From Streptomyces novaecaesareae (GTDB lineage Bacteria; Actinomycetota; Actinomycetes; Streptomycetales; Streptomycetaceae), in contig NZ_JNWQ01000032.1 of the NCBI RefSeq assembly GCF_000716875.1, positions 9,928-73,927 on the forward strand: a DNA stretch of 64,000 bases, given 5' to 3'. A program made the position numbers and the translations under genes. Below the pieces are notes generated by a model that was not told the origin of the DNA, did no database searches, and saw nothing but the letters and a program-made list of their open reading frames with translations. Shown here piece after piece: positions 48,591 through 57,957 of the stretch (its first letter is position 1; each line of letters opens with the position of its first letter).

Positions 48591-51454
48591 AGCTCAGCGC
48601 CTGGCGGGTCGCCCTGCGCATCGCCCGCCGCGACGCCCTGCGGGCCAAGGGCCGCAGCGCCCTCGTCATCGCCATGGTCGCCCTGCCCGTCCTCGGCGTC
48701 ACCGGCGCCGACGTGTTCTACCGCAGCGCCGACCTCTCGCCCGCCGAACGCGCCGTACGCGTCATGGGCCAGTCCGCCGGCGAACTGGAGATGGTCGAGC
48801 GCGGCTCCTCCGTCGAGCAGGCTCCCGACCCGTCCGAGGGCTTCACCGTCAAGAACCCCAAGGACACCGCCAAGGACGGCGCCGCCCCCCAGTACACCCC
48901 CGCCCAACAGCGCTCCCTCGACACCGAACCCGCCGAACTGGCCCGCCAGTTGCTCCCGGCCGGGGCCACCCTCGTGCCCGAGCGCCAGGGCCCGTACACC
49001 GCGGCCAGCAGCGCCGAGGGCCTGCTCAGCACCCGCGTCAGCGAGTCCGACCTGAGCGACCCGGTCTGGAACGGACGGATCGACCTGGTCAAGGGCCGCG
49101 CCCCCACGGCCGACCACGAGGCCGCCGTCACCACGGAGTTCCTCAAGCGCTCCGGCCTCAAGATCGGCGACCGGACGGCCGTCCGCGGCCTGGAGGACAC
49201 CCCCTTCACCATCACCGGCGTCTACGAGTTCCCCGGCGAACTGACCGCCACCGAACTCCTCGCCCGCCCCGGCACCCTGATCGACCGGCTCGCCAAGACC
49301 CCGGGCGCCACCCGCGGCCCCACCGCCGGCACCGGCACCCCCACCAGCTGGCTGGTCAAGCTCCCCGCCGGGGCCGGCCTCGACTGGCAGAAGGTCACCG
49401 AACTCAACCAGTACGGCTTCAACCTGACCTCCCGCGCCGTCCTGATCGACCCGCCCGCCCGCGCCGACGTCCCCTACTTCGTCGCGCAGGACCAGCACGG
49501 CACCGGCAACACCACCTACTTCAACCGGACCTCCGTGGTCATCGCCGCGACCGTCGCCGGCATGGCCCTGCTGGAGATCGTCCTGCTCGCGGGCCCCGCC
49601 TTCGCCGTCGGGGCCAGGCGCTCCCGGCGGCAGCTCGGCCTGCTCGCCGCCGCCGGCGGTGAGCGCGCCAACATCCGCGCCGTCGTCCTCGGCGGGGGCA
49701 TCGTCCTCGGCGTCACCGGCGCCGCGGTCGGCCTCGTCCTCGGCGTCGGCCTGGTCGCCCTGCTGCGCACCCAGGCCGAGGAGTACGCCGGCCAGCGCTT
49801 CGGCCACTTCGCCGTCCAGCCGCTCGACCTGCTCGGCGTCCTGCTGGTCGGCCTGGTCACCGGCCTGCTGGCCGCCGTCGTGCCCGCCGTCCAGGCCTCC
49901 CGCCAGGACGTCGTCTCCGCGCTCACCGGCCGCGACTCGCTCAAGCCGCCGAGCCGCAAACTCGCCGTACTCGGCCTGCTGATGCTCGCCGGCGGCGCCG
50001 CCCTCGCCCTGCTCGGCTCCACCAGCGGCTTCGGCAGCCGCAGCTTCGCCGTCCTCGGCGGCTCGGCCGTCGCCGAACTCGGCATGGTCGCCCTCACGCC
50101 CTACCTGGTCGGCCTCTTCGGCCGGATCGGCCGCTGGCTCTCGCTCGGCCCCCGGCTCGCCCTGCGCGACTCCGTGCGCCACCGCGGCCGCACCGCGCCC
50201 GCCGTCGCCGCCGTCATGGCCGCCGTCGCCGGCTCCGTCGCCGTCAACGTCTACATCGCCAGCTACGACGACCAGTACCGGCGCGAGTACGTCGCCTCCG
50301 GGCCGTCCGGATCCGTCATGCTCGGCAACGGCTGGCTGCGCAGCGCCGACGCCAACCTGCTGCCGCAGATGCGCGAGGCCGTCGAACGCAACATCCCCGA
50401 CCTCGGCCCCCGCGCCGACGTCCAGCGCGTCACCTACAAGGGCGACTGCTCCGAGAACGGCTCCTGCGGCTACGTCAGCGTCGAGATGCCCAAGGAACTG
50501 CGCTGCCCCGTCCTCGACCAGGACCGGGAGCTCGGCCCCGGAGAGGCCGACCGCATCCTCGAAACCGACCCGCGCTGCCACGCCCGCCCCCGCGCCAACG
50601 CCTTCGGCTCCCTCACCGTCGGCGACGCCACCCTGCTGCGCAACCTCTACGGCGTCACCGGACAGGCCGCCGGCCAGGCCCTCGCCGACGGCAAGGCCGT
50701 GGTCTTCGACCCCCGGTACCTGAAGGACGGCAAGGTCATCGTCCAGAAGCACGAGCCGTACGACTACAGCGCGCGCGGCGGCGCCAACCGCAAGCCCGTA
50801 CGCACCGAGGTCGCCGTGGACGCCGTCCTCGCCGACGCCGCGGTGCCCGCCGTGGGCCAGGCCGTCTTCAGCCCGGCCCTCGCCGCCCAGCTCGGCCTCA
50901 CCACCGGCCCGGCCGGCTCGGTCTGGCTGCCCGCCGCCGTGCCCTCCGACAACGCCCAGCAGAAGGCCGTCGGCGCGCTGGCCAAGCTCAGCGACCGCGA
51001 CATCCTCTCCGTCGAACGCGGCTACCAGTCCAAGGCCGGCCTGATCCGGCTCGGCCTGAACATCTTCGCCACCCTGGTCGCCCTGGGCGCGGCCGGCATC
51101 GCCACCGGACTGGCCGCCGCCGACTCGCAGCGCGACCTGACCACCCTCGCGGCGGTCGGCGCCGAACCGCGCATCCGGCGCTCGCTGTCCGGCTTCCAGT
51201 GCGGCGTGATCGCCGCCATGGGCGCCCTGCTCGGAGTGGTCAGCGGCATCGTGCCGGGCGTGGCACTGCGCAAGGTCGAGGGCGCGGCGAGCACCTTCCC
51301 CGGCATGAGCCCCGAGGAGATCGCCAACAAGGCGGCCGTGGTCTTCCCGTGGCCCACCATCGCCGCCACCGTGGTGCTGCTCCCGCTGCTCGCGGCCGGC
51401 CTCGCGGCGCTGCTCACCCGCTCGCGGATCACGCTGCTGCGCCGCTCCGGCTGA
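48587..51454 (+). CDS. FtsX/MacB-family ABC permease, two-module
   Basis: 955 aa; the GTG at 48587 overlaps the ATPase stop (GTGA). One membrane helix near the N-terminus, an external domain (about 40-310), an FtsX-type three-helix block (about 315-460), two further helices, a second external domain and a final three-helix block (about 820-950). This duplicated layout is usual for actinobacterial MacB-like permeases without a separate periplasmic adaptor. The substrate is unknown. Likely repressed by the linked PadR protein. A terminator follows at 51514. Confidence 0.87.
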   Translation: MKLSAWRVALRIARRDALRAKGRSALVIAMVALPVLGVTGADVFYRSADLSPAERAVRVMGQSAGELEMVERGSSVEQAPDPSEGFTVKNPKDTAKDGAAPQYTPAQQRSLDTEPAELARQLLPAGATLVPERQGPYTAASSAEGLLSTRVSESDLSDPVWNGRIDLVKGRAPTADHEAAVTTEFLKRSGLKIGDRTAVRGLEDTPFTITGVYEFPGELTATELLARPGTLIDRLAKTPGATRGPTAGTGTPTSWLVKLPAGAGLDWQKVTELNQYGFNLTSRAVLIDPPARADVPYFVAQDQHGTGNTTYFNRTSVVIAATVAGMALLEIVLLAGPAFAVGARRSRRQLGLLAAAGGERANIRAVVLGGGIVLGVTGAAVGLVLGVGLVALLRTQAEEYAGQRFGHFAVQPLDLLGVLLVGLVTGLLAAVVPAVQASRQDVVSALTGRDSLKPPSRKLAVLGLLMLAGGAALALLGSTSGFGSRSFAVLGGSAVAELGMVALTPYLVGLFGRIGRWLSLGPRLALRDSVRHRGRTAPAVAAVMAAVAGSVAVNVYIASYDDQYRREYVASGPSGSVMLGNGWLRSADANLLPQMREAVERNIPDLGPRADVQRVTYKGDCSENGSCGYVSVEMPKELRCPVLDQDRELGPGEADRILETDPRCHARPRANAFGSLTVGDATLLRNLYGVTGQAAGQALADGKAVVFDPRYLKDGKVIVQKHEPYDYSARGGANRKPVRTEVAVDAVLADAAVPAVGQAVFSPALAAQLGLTTGPAGSVWLPAAVPSDNAQQKAVGALAKLSDRDILSVERGYQSKAGLIRLGLNIFATLVALGAAGIATGLAAADSQRDLTTLAAVGAEPRIRRSLSGFQCGVIAAMGALLGVVSGIVPGVALRKVEGAASTFPGMSPEEIANKAAVVFPWPTIAATVVLLPLLAAGLAALLTRSRITLLRRSG

Positions 51455-51513
51455 GGCCCGTCGGCCCGGCGTGCGACGCGAATTGTCAGACCCGCCCTGG
51501 CCCCGTCCGCCTG

Positions 51514-51559
51514 CTCCGTCACCCCCGTCCGCGACCGTGCCGCGACGGGGGTGACGGAG
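51514..51559 (+). terminator. Terminator after the ABC permease gene
   Basis: A 16-bp perfect stem (CTCCGTCACCCCCGTC and complement) around a 14-nt loop, 60 nt past the permease stop. Confidence 0.82.
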
Positions 51560-51633
51560 GTTACAGCCGTGGCGGGGCCCGGCAACCGGACGGCCGGGGC
51601 GGGCACCCGTACCGGCGAACTACAGTCGTCCGT

Positions 51634-53037
51634 ATGACGAGAACCCCGGACAGCGCCGTCCGCTCCTACATCGACCGCCACCAGGCCGCCTTCCTCGCCG
51701 ACCTCTCCGAGTGGCTGGCCATCCCCTCGGTCTCCGCGGACCCGGCCCGGGCCGGCGAGGTGCGGCGCTCCGCCGAGTGGCTGGCGGCCAAGCTGCGCGA
51801 CACCGGCTTCCCGGTGGCCGAGGTGTGGGAGACGGACGGCCTGCCGGCGGTGTTCGCCGAGTGGCCCTCCGGGGACGCGTCCGCGCCGACCGTCCTGGTC
51901 TACGGGCACCACGACGTGCAGCCCGCCGCCAAGGAGGACGGCTGGGAGACCGAGCCGTTCACCCCGACCGTGGTCGGCGGCCGGCTGTACGCGCGCGGCG
52001 CCGCCGACGACAAGGGCCAGGTGTTCTTCCACACCCTGGGCGTGCGCGCCCACCTGGCCGCCACCGGCCGCACCGCCCCGGCGGTCAACCTCAAGCTGCT
52101 GATCGAGGGCGAGGAGGAGTCCGGCTCGCCGAACTTCGCCGGCCTGGTCCGCCGCGAGGCCGAGCGGCTGGCCGCCGACGTCGTGGTCATCTCGGACACC
52201 GGCATGTGGTCCGCCGAGACGCCGACCGTCTGCACCGGCATGCGCGGCCTCGCCGACGCCCAGATCGACCTGTACGGGCCGGACACCGACATCCACTCCG
52301 GCTCCTTCGGCGGCGCCGTCCCCAACCCGGCCCAGGTCGCGGCCGAGCTGGCCGCCGCCCTGCACGACGCGGACCGCAAGGTGGCCGTCCCGGGCTTCTA
52401 CGACGGCGTGGTCGAGCTGACCGACCGCGAGCGCGAGCTGTTCGCCGAGCTGCCCTTCGACGAGGCGCAGTGGCTACGGGTCGCCAAGTCGTACGGCACC
52501 CGCGGCGAGGCCGGGTACACCACCCTGGAGCGGATCTGGGCCCGTCCGACGGCCGAGGTGAACGGCATCTGGGGCGGCTACACCGGCCCGGGCGGGAAGA
52601 CCATCGTGCCGACCTCGGCGCACCTCAAGCTGTCCTTCCGGCTGGTCGCCGGGCAGGAGGTGGAGAAGGTCCGCGAGGCGGTGCGGGCCTGGGTGGCCGA
52701 GCAGGTGCCCGAGGGCATCCGCTACGAGCTGGTCTTCCCGGGCGCGACCCGGCCCTGCCTGACCCCGCTGGACCACCCGGCGCTGCAGTCCACCGTCCGC
52801 GCGATGGGGCGGGCCTTCGGGCAGAAGATCCTCTTCACCCGGGAGGGCGGCTCCGGCCCGGCCGCCGACCTGCAGGACGTGCTGGGCGCGCCGGTGCTGT
52901 TCCTCGGCATCTCGGTGCCCTCGGACGGCTGGCACTCGGTCAACGAGAAGGTCGAGCTGGACCTGCTGGCCAAGGGCGTGGAGACCGCCGCGTACCTGTG
53001 GGGCGACCTGGCCGAGAACTTCCGGCCGGGTGCGTGA
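51634..53037 (+). CDS. M20-family dipeptidase
   Basis: 467 aa. Metal-site words: YGHHDVQP (His/Asp, about 89-96), GAADDKGQ (bridging Asp), EGEEESGSP (catalytic and ligand Glu) and the C-terminal DGWHSVNEKV (His). The lid domain spans about 200-355 with the TDIHSGSFGG motif. It matches carnosinase/DUG1-like cytosolic non-specific dipeptidases. TACAGT (51621-51626) lies 7 nt before the ATG and there is no ribosome site. The nudC gene follows. Confidence 0.88.
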   Translation: MTRTPDSAVRSYIDRHQAAFLADLSEWLAIPSVSADPARAGEVRRSAEWLAAKLRDTGFPVAEVWETDGLPAVFAEWPSGDASAPTVLVYGHHDVQPAAKEDGWETEPFTPTVVGGRLYARGAADDKGQVFFHTLGVRAHLAATGRTAPAVNLKLLIEGEEESGSPNFAGLVRREAERLAADVVVISDTGMWSAETPTVCTGMRGLADAQIDLYGPDTDIHSGSFGGAVPNPAQVAAELAAALHDADRKVAVPGFYDGVVELTDRERELFAELPFDEAQWLRVAKSYGTRGEAGYTTLERIWARPTAEVNGIWGGYTGPGGKTIVPTSAHLKLSFRLVAGQEVEKVREAVRAWVAEQVPEGIRYELVFPGATRPCLTPLDHPALQSTVRAMGRAFGQKILFTREGGSGPAADLQDVLGAPVLFLGISVPSDGWHSVNEKVELDLLAKGVETAAYLWGDLAENFRPGA

Positions 53038-53048
53038 CCCGCTCCGTG

Positions 53049-53108
53049 CACACCATGGCGCACACGATGGCGCACACCGTGGCGCACACGATGGCGCACA
53101 CCATGGCC
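53049..53108 (+). repeat. Five tandem 12-bp units between the dipeptidase and nudC genes
   Basis: CACAC[C/G][A/G]TGGC[G/C] repeated five times without spacers; copies alternate CCATGG, CGATGG and CCGTGG cores. This is a minisatellite-like array beginning 12 bp after the dipeptidase stop. Slippage could vary the copy number. Confidence 0.88.
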
Positions 53109-53154
53109 AGTCAGATCACTCATCCGGATGATTCACCACGTGGGGATGGAACCT

Positions 53155-54096
53155 GTGAGCACCGTGCCTGAGACCGAGCGCCCGCTGTACCTGGCACTGG
53201 CCCGGGCCGGGGTGGACCGGGCGGCCGAGCACCGCTTCGACGAGCCCTGGCTGGCGGCGGCCTGGAGCCACCCGACCACCCGGGTGCTGCCGATCGCCGG
53301 CGGCGAGGCCTTCGTGGTCGACACCGCGCAGGGCACCGAACTCGTGCTGCTGCCCTCGTTCGAGGCGCCGCAGACCGGCGACCGGTACTTCCTGGGCACC
53401 GACGGGGACGGCGTCTCGTACTTCGCGCTGGCCGGCGAGAGCCTGCCCGGGCGCCTGGACGGCGACGCCCGCCCGGCCGGGCTGCGGGAGGTCGGCGCGA
53501 TGCTGTCGGACCGGGACGCCGGACTGCTGGTGCACGCCGTCGCGCTGGAGCACTGGCACCGGCTGCACAGCTTCTGCTCGCGCTGCGGGCACCCGACCGA
53601 GAAGGCCGGCGCCGGCCACGTGCGGCGCTGCACCTCCTGCGCGGCCGAGCACTACCCGCGCACCGACCCGGCGGTGATCATGGTGATCACCGACGAGCAG
53701 GACCGCTGCCTGCTCGGCCGCCAGGCGCTGTGGCCGGAGGGCCGCTGGTCGACGCTGGCCGGCTTCGTCGAGCCGGGGGAGTCGATCGAGCAGGCGGTGG
53801 CCCGCGAGGTGCACGAGGAGGCGGGCGTCCAGGTCGGCGAGGTGCAGTACGTCGCCAGCCAGCCCTGGCCGTTCCCGTCCAGCCTGATGCTCGGCTTCAC
53901 CGGCAGGGCGCTGCCCGGCGGCACCGAGATCACCGTGGACGGCGAGGAGCTGGCCGAGGCGCGCTGGTTCTCCCGCGAGGAGCTGCGGGCCGGGATGGAG
54001 GCGGGCGAGATCCTGCCGCCGTCCGGGATCTCGATCGCCCGGCACCTGGTCGAGCTCTGGTATGGCGAGCCGCTGCCCGCGGCGGCGCGCTGGTAA
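53155..54096 (+). CDS. nudC: NADH/NAD-cap pyrophosphatase NudC
   Basis: 313 aa from GTG 53155 (GGGGATGGA upstream; an ATG at 53128 has no ribosome site). The zinc finger uses C-x2-C (SFCSRC) and C-x2-C (RRCTSC). The Nudix box is intact (GFVEPGESIEQAVAREVHEEAG), and the family-specific SQPWPFPSSLM motif follows. It hydrolyses NAD(H) and can remove NAD caps from RNA. The neighbour order with adnAB and uvrD2 matches Rv3199c. Confidence 0.92.
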   Translation: MSTVPETERPLYLALARAGVDRAAEHRFDEPWLAAAWSHPTTRVLPIAGGEAFVVDTAQGTELVLLPSFEAPQTGDRYFLGTDGDGVSYFALAGESLPGRLDGDARPAGLREVGAMLSDRDAGLLVHAVALEHWHRLHSFCSRCGHPTEKAGAGHVRRCTSCAAEHYPRTDPAVIMVITDEQDRCLLGRQALWPEGRWSTLAGFVEPGESIEQAVAREVHEEAGVQVGEVQYVASQPWPFPSSLMLGFTGRALPGGTEITVDGEELAEARWFSREELRAGMEAGEILPPSGISIARHLVELWYGEPLPAAARW

Positions 54097-54121
54097 TTCC
54101 GTATGCTGCTAATTCCACAAG

Positions 54122-54159
54122 AAGGGGGCGTGCGGCCAATGCCGTGCGCCCCCTTTTTT
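54122..54159 (+). terminator. Terminator after nudC
   Basis: AAGGGGGCG pairs with CGCCCCCTT and runs into a TTTTTT tract, the only classic T-rich terminator in this part of the window. Confidence 0.9.
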
Positions 54160-54284
54160 CCTTCCAATCCCTTTCCGAATTCCTCACCACCGGCTGTTCG
54201 TATCAGGACGGGCCAGTTCTGCTACCGGAAGGCATCTCCGGGCCCCCGTCGTCAACCCGCGCGGACGACATTGCCGGAAACGGC

Positions 54285-54313
54285 TGAAACCGTGTCACCG
54301 CGCTCGCTACATT
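54285..54313 (+). promoter_or_regulatory. Candidate leaderless promoter of the GntR gene
   Basis: TGAAAC (54285-54290), 17 nt, TACATT (54308-54313); the GTG start is 7 nt further on and no ribosome site is present. Confidence 0.4.
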
Positions 54314-54320
54314 CACTCGG

Positions 54321-55160
54321 GTGACAATCCCCCGGGGCACCGCCCAATCCCCCAAATACCAGCGCCTCGCCGCCGACCTCCGCCGTCGGATCGCCGAGGG
54401 CGAGTTCACCTCCGACGCCGCCCTGCCGGTCGAAAGCGAACTGGAGCGCCAGTACGGCGTCGCCCGCAACACCGTCCGCCTCGCCGTCGACGTCCTGGTC
54501 AACGAGGGCCGCCTGGTCCGCCTCCAGGGAAAGGGCACCTACCTGCGCGAACACCCCGTCCTGGACCACCGCGCCTACGGGCCGACATCGGCCCCCGTGT
54601 CGCGCGACTGCCTCGCCGCGCCCTCCGAGGTCTACCTCGGCGAGGCCGCCGAAGCCGGGCGCGAACTCGGCACCGACTTCGAGATGATGATCGTCCGGGC
54701 CCGGGTGGACATCGCCGAACGGCTCGGACTGCGCCCCGGCGAGGCCATCGTGGTCCGCCGCCAGCTGCGGTTGCTCGACCGCGAGCCGTACTCCATCGAG
54801 GAGAGCCACTACCGGGCCGGCCTCGCCGCCGGCACCCCGCTGATGGAACCCGACCCCGTCGAGGGCGGCGACGAGGCGGTGCTCGCCACCCTCGGGCGCA
54901 CCGAGATCGGCGCCGTCGACCACCTCGTCGCCCGGATGCCCGGGCCCGAGGAGGCCCAGTGGTTCCAGGGCGGCCCCGGCGTGCCGCTCATGGTGCAGAC
55001 CCGCGTCACCTACGACCGGCGCGGGCCCGTGCGGGTCATCGAGACCCGCTACTCGGCCGACCGCAGCCGGCTCGTCTACGGCGTCGGCGACCTCGGCGCG
55101 CGCACCTCCCTGCCCGCGCCCGCCGCACCCGTCGACCCCGCCAGGGCCGACGCGACGTGA
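54321..55160 (+). CDS. GntR/HutC-family transcriptional regulator (UTRA domain)
   Basis: 279 aa from GTG 54321. The winged HTH (about 10-78) contains YQRLAADLRRRIAEGEF, LPVESELERQYGVARNTVRLAVDVLVNEG and the wing LQGKGTYLRE. The UTRA effector domain (about 95-260) has VVRRQLRLLDREPYSIEESHY and MVQTRVTYDRRGPVRVIETRYSADR. Ligands in this family are sugars, amino acids or other small metabolites; none is deducible. It converges with mycoredoxin. Confidence 0.9.
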   Translation: MTIPRGTAQSPKYQRLAADLRRRIAEGEFTSDAALPVESELERQYGVARNTVRLAVDVLVNEGRLVRLQGKGTYLREHPVLDHRAYGPTSAPVSRDCLAAPSEVYLGEAAEAGRELGTDFEMMIVRARVDIAERLGLRPGEAIVVRRQLRLLDREPYSIEESHYRAGLAAGTPLMEPDPVEGGDEAVLATLGRTEIGAVDHLVARMPGPEEAQWFQGGPGVPLMVQTRVTYDRRGPVRVIETRYSADRSRLVYGVGDLGARTSLPAPAAPVDPARADAT

Positions 55161-55189
55161 CGCGCGCCGGCCCTGGCGGCCCGGCCGGG

Positions 55190-55447
55190 TCAGGCCGCCA
55201 GGGCCTTCTTGACCTGCAGCAGGCTCGGGTTGGTCATCACGACCCGCTCGCCGCCGCCCGCCGGCGTCACCAGCACCGTCGGCACCGTCTGGTTGCCGTT
55301 GTTCACCGACTCGACGAAGGACGCCGACGCCGGGTCCTCCTCGATGTTGATCTCGGTGTAGCCGATGCCTTCGCGCTCCAGCTGGCTCTTGAGTCGGTTG
55401 CAGTACCCACACCAGGTCGTGCTGTACATCGTCACGGTGCCGGACAT
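55190..55447 (-). CDS. mrx1: Mycoredoxin
   Basis: 85 aa glutaredoxin-fold protein with the active site WCGYC (C13, C16), the cis-Pro loop NQTVPTVLV and no further cysteines. Mycoredoxins use mycothiol to reduce mixed disulfides and arsenate-type adducts. ATG 55447 follows AAGGAG. A perfect sigma-R promoter lies 46 bp upstream. The linkage to uvrD2 (divergent) matches Rv3198A/Rv3198c. Confidence 0.93.
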   Translation of the reverse strand: MSGTVTMYSTTWCGYCNRLKSQLEREGIGYTEINIEEDPASASFVESVNNGNQTVPTVLVTPAGGGERVVMTNPSLLQVKKALAA

Positions 55448-55492
55448 CGAGGGGACTCCTTCGGAAGAGGGGTGCGTACGGTCTCCGGACGG

Positions 55493-55518
55493 AACGTCCG
55501 CCGGGCGGCGGGCATTCC
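55493..55518 (-). promoter_or_regulatory. Sigma-R promoter of mycoredoxin
   Basis: On the minus strand GGAAT (55518-55514), 18 nt, GTT (55495-55493): an exact match to the sigma-R consensus GGAAT-N18-GTT used for thiol-stress genes. This is the best sigma-R site in the window. Confidence 0.75.
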
Positions 55519-55620
55519 GGCACCCCTTCGACCGTCGTGCGGAGCGATCATCCTGCGATCACACCGGGCCTGTGGACAACCCCGCCCCCGTTGTCCCACC
55601 GGGCTGAGAAGATGGAACGC

Positions 55621-57879
55621 ATGCAGGAAGACCTCTTGAGCGGCAGCCCCTACGACGGCCCCCACGGCTCCCCCTGGGCCGACCCCGGCGCCGCCACGGG
55701 CCCCGACGCCGTGCTCGCCGGGCTCGACCCCGAACAGCGCGCCGTCGCCACCGCCCTGCACGGCCCCGTCTGCGTCCTCGCCGGCGCCGGCACCGGCAAG
55801 ACCCGGGCCATCACCCACCGCATCGCCTACGGCGTGCGCAGCGGCGTCTACCACCCCCAGCAGGTCCTCGCCGTCACCTTCACCGCCCGCGCCGCCGGCG
55901 AGATGCGCGGCCGCCTGCGCCAGCTCGGCGCCGACGGCGTCCAGGCCCGCACCTTCCACGCCGCCGCCCTGCGCCAGCTCCAGTACTTCTGGCCCCGCGC
56001 CGTCGGCGGCCCCGTCCCGCAGCTCCTCGAACGCAAGGTCCAGCTCGTCGCCGAGGCCGCCGGCCGCTGCGGACTGCGCGTCCAGCGCACCGAACTGCGC
56101 GACCTCACCGCCGAGATCGAATGGGCCAAGGTCACCCAGACCGCCCCCGAGGACTACCCCGCCGCCGTCGCCAAGTCCGGCCGCGAAGCCCCCCGCGACC
56201 CGGCCGAGACCGCCCAGGTCTACCGCGTCTACGAGGAGACCAAGACCCGCCGCGGAAACATCGACTTCGAGGACGTCCTGCTGCTCACCGCCGCCATCCT
56301 GGAGGACCGCCCGGACATCGCCGACCAGGTCCGCTCCCAGTACCGGCACTTCACCGTCGACGAGTACCAGGACGTCTCCCCGCTCCAGCAGCGCCTCCTC
56401 GACCAGTGGACCGGCCCCGAGGGCGGCGCCAGCCTGTGCGTCGTCGGCGACGCCAGCCAGACCATCTACTCCTTCACCGGCGCGACCCCCGACTACCTGC
56501 TGAACTTCCGCGGCCGCCACCCCGGGGCCACCGTCGTCAAGCTCGTCCGCGACTACCGCTCCACCCCTCAGGTCGTCCACCTCGCCAACGGACTGCTCGC
56601 CCAGGCCCGCGGCGAAGCCGCCCGCCACCGGCTCGAACTCGTCTCCCAGCGCGAAGCCGGCCCCGAGCCCGTCTACACCGAGTACGAGGACGAACCGACC
56701 GAGGCCGAGACCACCGCCCGCCGGATCAAGGACCTGCTCGCCGCCGGCGTCCGCGCCAGCGAGATCGCCGTCCTCTTCCGCACCAACGGCCAGTCCGAGG
56801 TCTACGAACAGGCCCTCGCCGACCTCGGCGTCCCCTACCAGCTCAAGGGCGCCGAACGGTTCTTCGAACGCCCCGAGGTCCGCGACGCCGGGGTCCTGCT
56901 GCGCGGCGCCGCCCGTGCCGCCTCCGACCCCCTCACCGACGGCGCCCCCGACCTCGCCGGCCAGGTCCGCGCCGTCCTCGCCACCCGCGGCTTCACCGCC
57001 GAGCCCCCCGCCGGCTCCGGCGCCGTCCGCGACCGCTGGGAGTCCCTCGCCGCCCTCGTCCGGCTCGCCGAGGAGTTCGAGCGCACCCGCACCGCGGCCG
57101 GCCAGGGCACCGACCTCGCCGCCTACGTCGCCGAACTCGACGCCCGCGCCGCCGCCCAGCACGCCCCCGCCGTCGAAGGCGTCACCCTCGCCTCCCTGCA
57201 CGCCGCCAAGGGCCTCGAATGGGACGCCGTCTTCCTCGTCGGCCTCACCGAGGGCACCCTGCCGATCATCTACGCCAAGACCGACGAGCAGGTGGAGGAG
57301 GAACGCCGCCTCCTCTACGTCGGCGTCACCCGCGCCCGCAAGCACCTGAGCCTCTCCTGGGCCCTCTCCCGCTCGCCGGGCGGCCGCGCGAGCCGCAAGC
57401 CCAGCCGCTTCCTCGACGGGCTGCGCCCCGGCTCCTCCGCACCCGGCGCACGGACCGGCGCGCGCGGCGGGCGGGGGGGCGTCGAGCCCGGCGAGCGCTC
57501 CGCCGCCCGCCGGATCCGCGGACCGGTCAAGTGCCGGGTCTGCGACAAGGCGCTCACCGAAGCCGTCGAACGCAAACTGCGCCGCTGCGAGAGCTGCCCC
57601 TCCACCATGGACGAGGCGCTCTACGAGCGGCTGCGCGAGTGGCGGGCCCGGCAGGCGAAGAAGCAGGGCGCCCCGGCCTACGTGGTGTTCACCGACGCGA
57701 CGCTGATGGCGATCGCCGAGGACGTGCCGTCCAGCCGCCAGGAGCTGGCCTCGATCTCGGGGGTCGGCGCGATGAAGCTGGACAAGTACGGGGCCGCCGT
57801 GCTCTCGTTGTGTGCGGGGGAGGAGCCCGAGGAGGATCCGGACGGCGTCGAGGACGACGGTCCGGTCGATCCGGCGTGA
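55621..57879 (+). CDS. uvrD2: UvrD2-type SF1 helicase with HRDC domain
   Basis: 752 aa from ATG 55621. Walker A LAGAGTGKTRA (53-63), motif II DEYQDVS with D247, and motif VI GVTRARKHL near 570. The C-terminal linker has the tetracysteine zinc module C638-x2-C641-x14-C656-x2-C659, then an HRDC domain (about 672-725), the arrangement of mycobacterial UvrD2. It unwinds DNA 3' to 5' and is essential in mycobacteria. It is divergent from mycoredoxin and upstream of the wblC leader. Confidence 0.93.
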   Translation: MQEDLLSGSPYDGPHGSPWADPGAATGPDAVLAGLDPEQRAVATALHGPVCVLAGAGTGKTRAITHRIAYGVRSGVYHPQQVLAVTFTARAAGEMRGRLRQLGADGVQARTFHAAALRQLQYFWPRAVGGPVPQLLERKVQLVAEAAGRCGLRVQRTELRDLTAEIEWAKVTQTAPEDYPAAVAKSGREAPRDPAETAQVYRVYEETKTRRGNIDFEDVLLLTAAILEDRPDIADQVRSQYRHFTVDEYQDVSPLQQRLLDQWTGPEGGASLCVVGDASQTIYSFTGATPDYLLNFRGRHPGATVVKLVRDYRSTPQVVHLANGLLAQARGEAARHRLELVSQREAGPEPVYTEYEDEPTEAETTARRIKDLLAAGVRASEIAVLFRTNGQSEVYEQALADLGVPYQLKGAERFFERPEVRDAGVLLRGAARAASDPLTDGAPDLAGQVRAVLATRGFTAEPPAGSGAVRDRWESLAALVRLAEEFERTRTAAGQGTDLAAYVAELDARAAAQHAPAVEGVTLASLHAAKGLEWDAVFLVGLTEGTLPIIYAKTDEQVEEERRLLYVGVTRARKHLSLSWALSRSPGGRASRKPSRFLDGLRPGSSAPGARTGARGGRGGVEPGERSAARRIRGPVKCRVCDKALTEAVERKLRRCESCPSTMDEALYERLREWRARQAKKQGAPAYVVFTDATLMAIAEDVPSSRQELASISGVGAMKLDKYGAAVLSLCAGEEPEEDPDGVEDDGPVDPA

Positions 57880-57957
57880 GTCGGCGCGGGCGCGGTCCAG
57901 GGGACTGCTCGGGGGACTTCGAAGCCGGCTGTGGGACTCGCCGCGCGACTCGCCGCG

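Noticed and set aside
53049..53108. CRISPR-like tandem array
   Set aside because: Units are 12 bp and abut without spacers, and there are no cas genes. It is a simple minisatellite.
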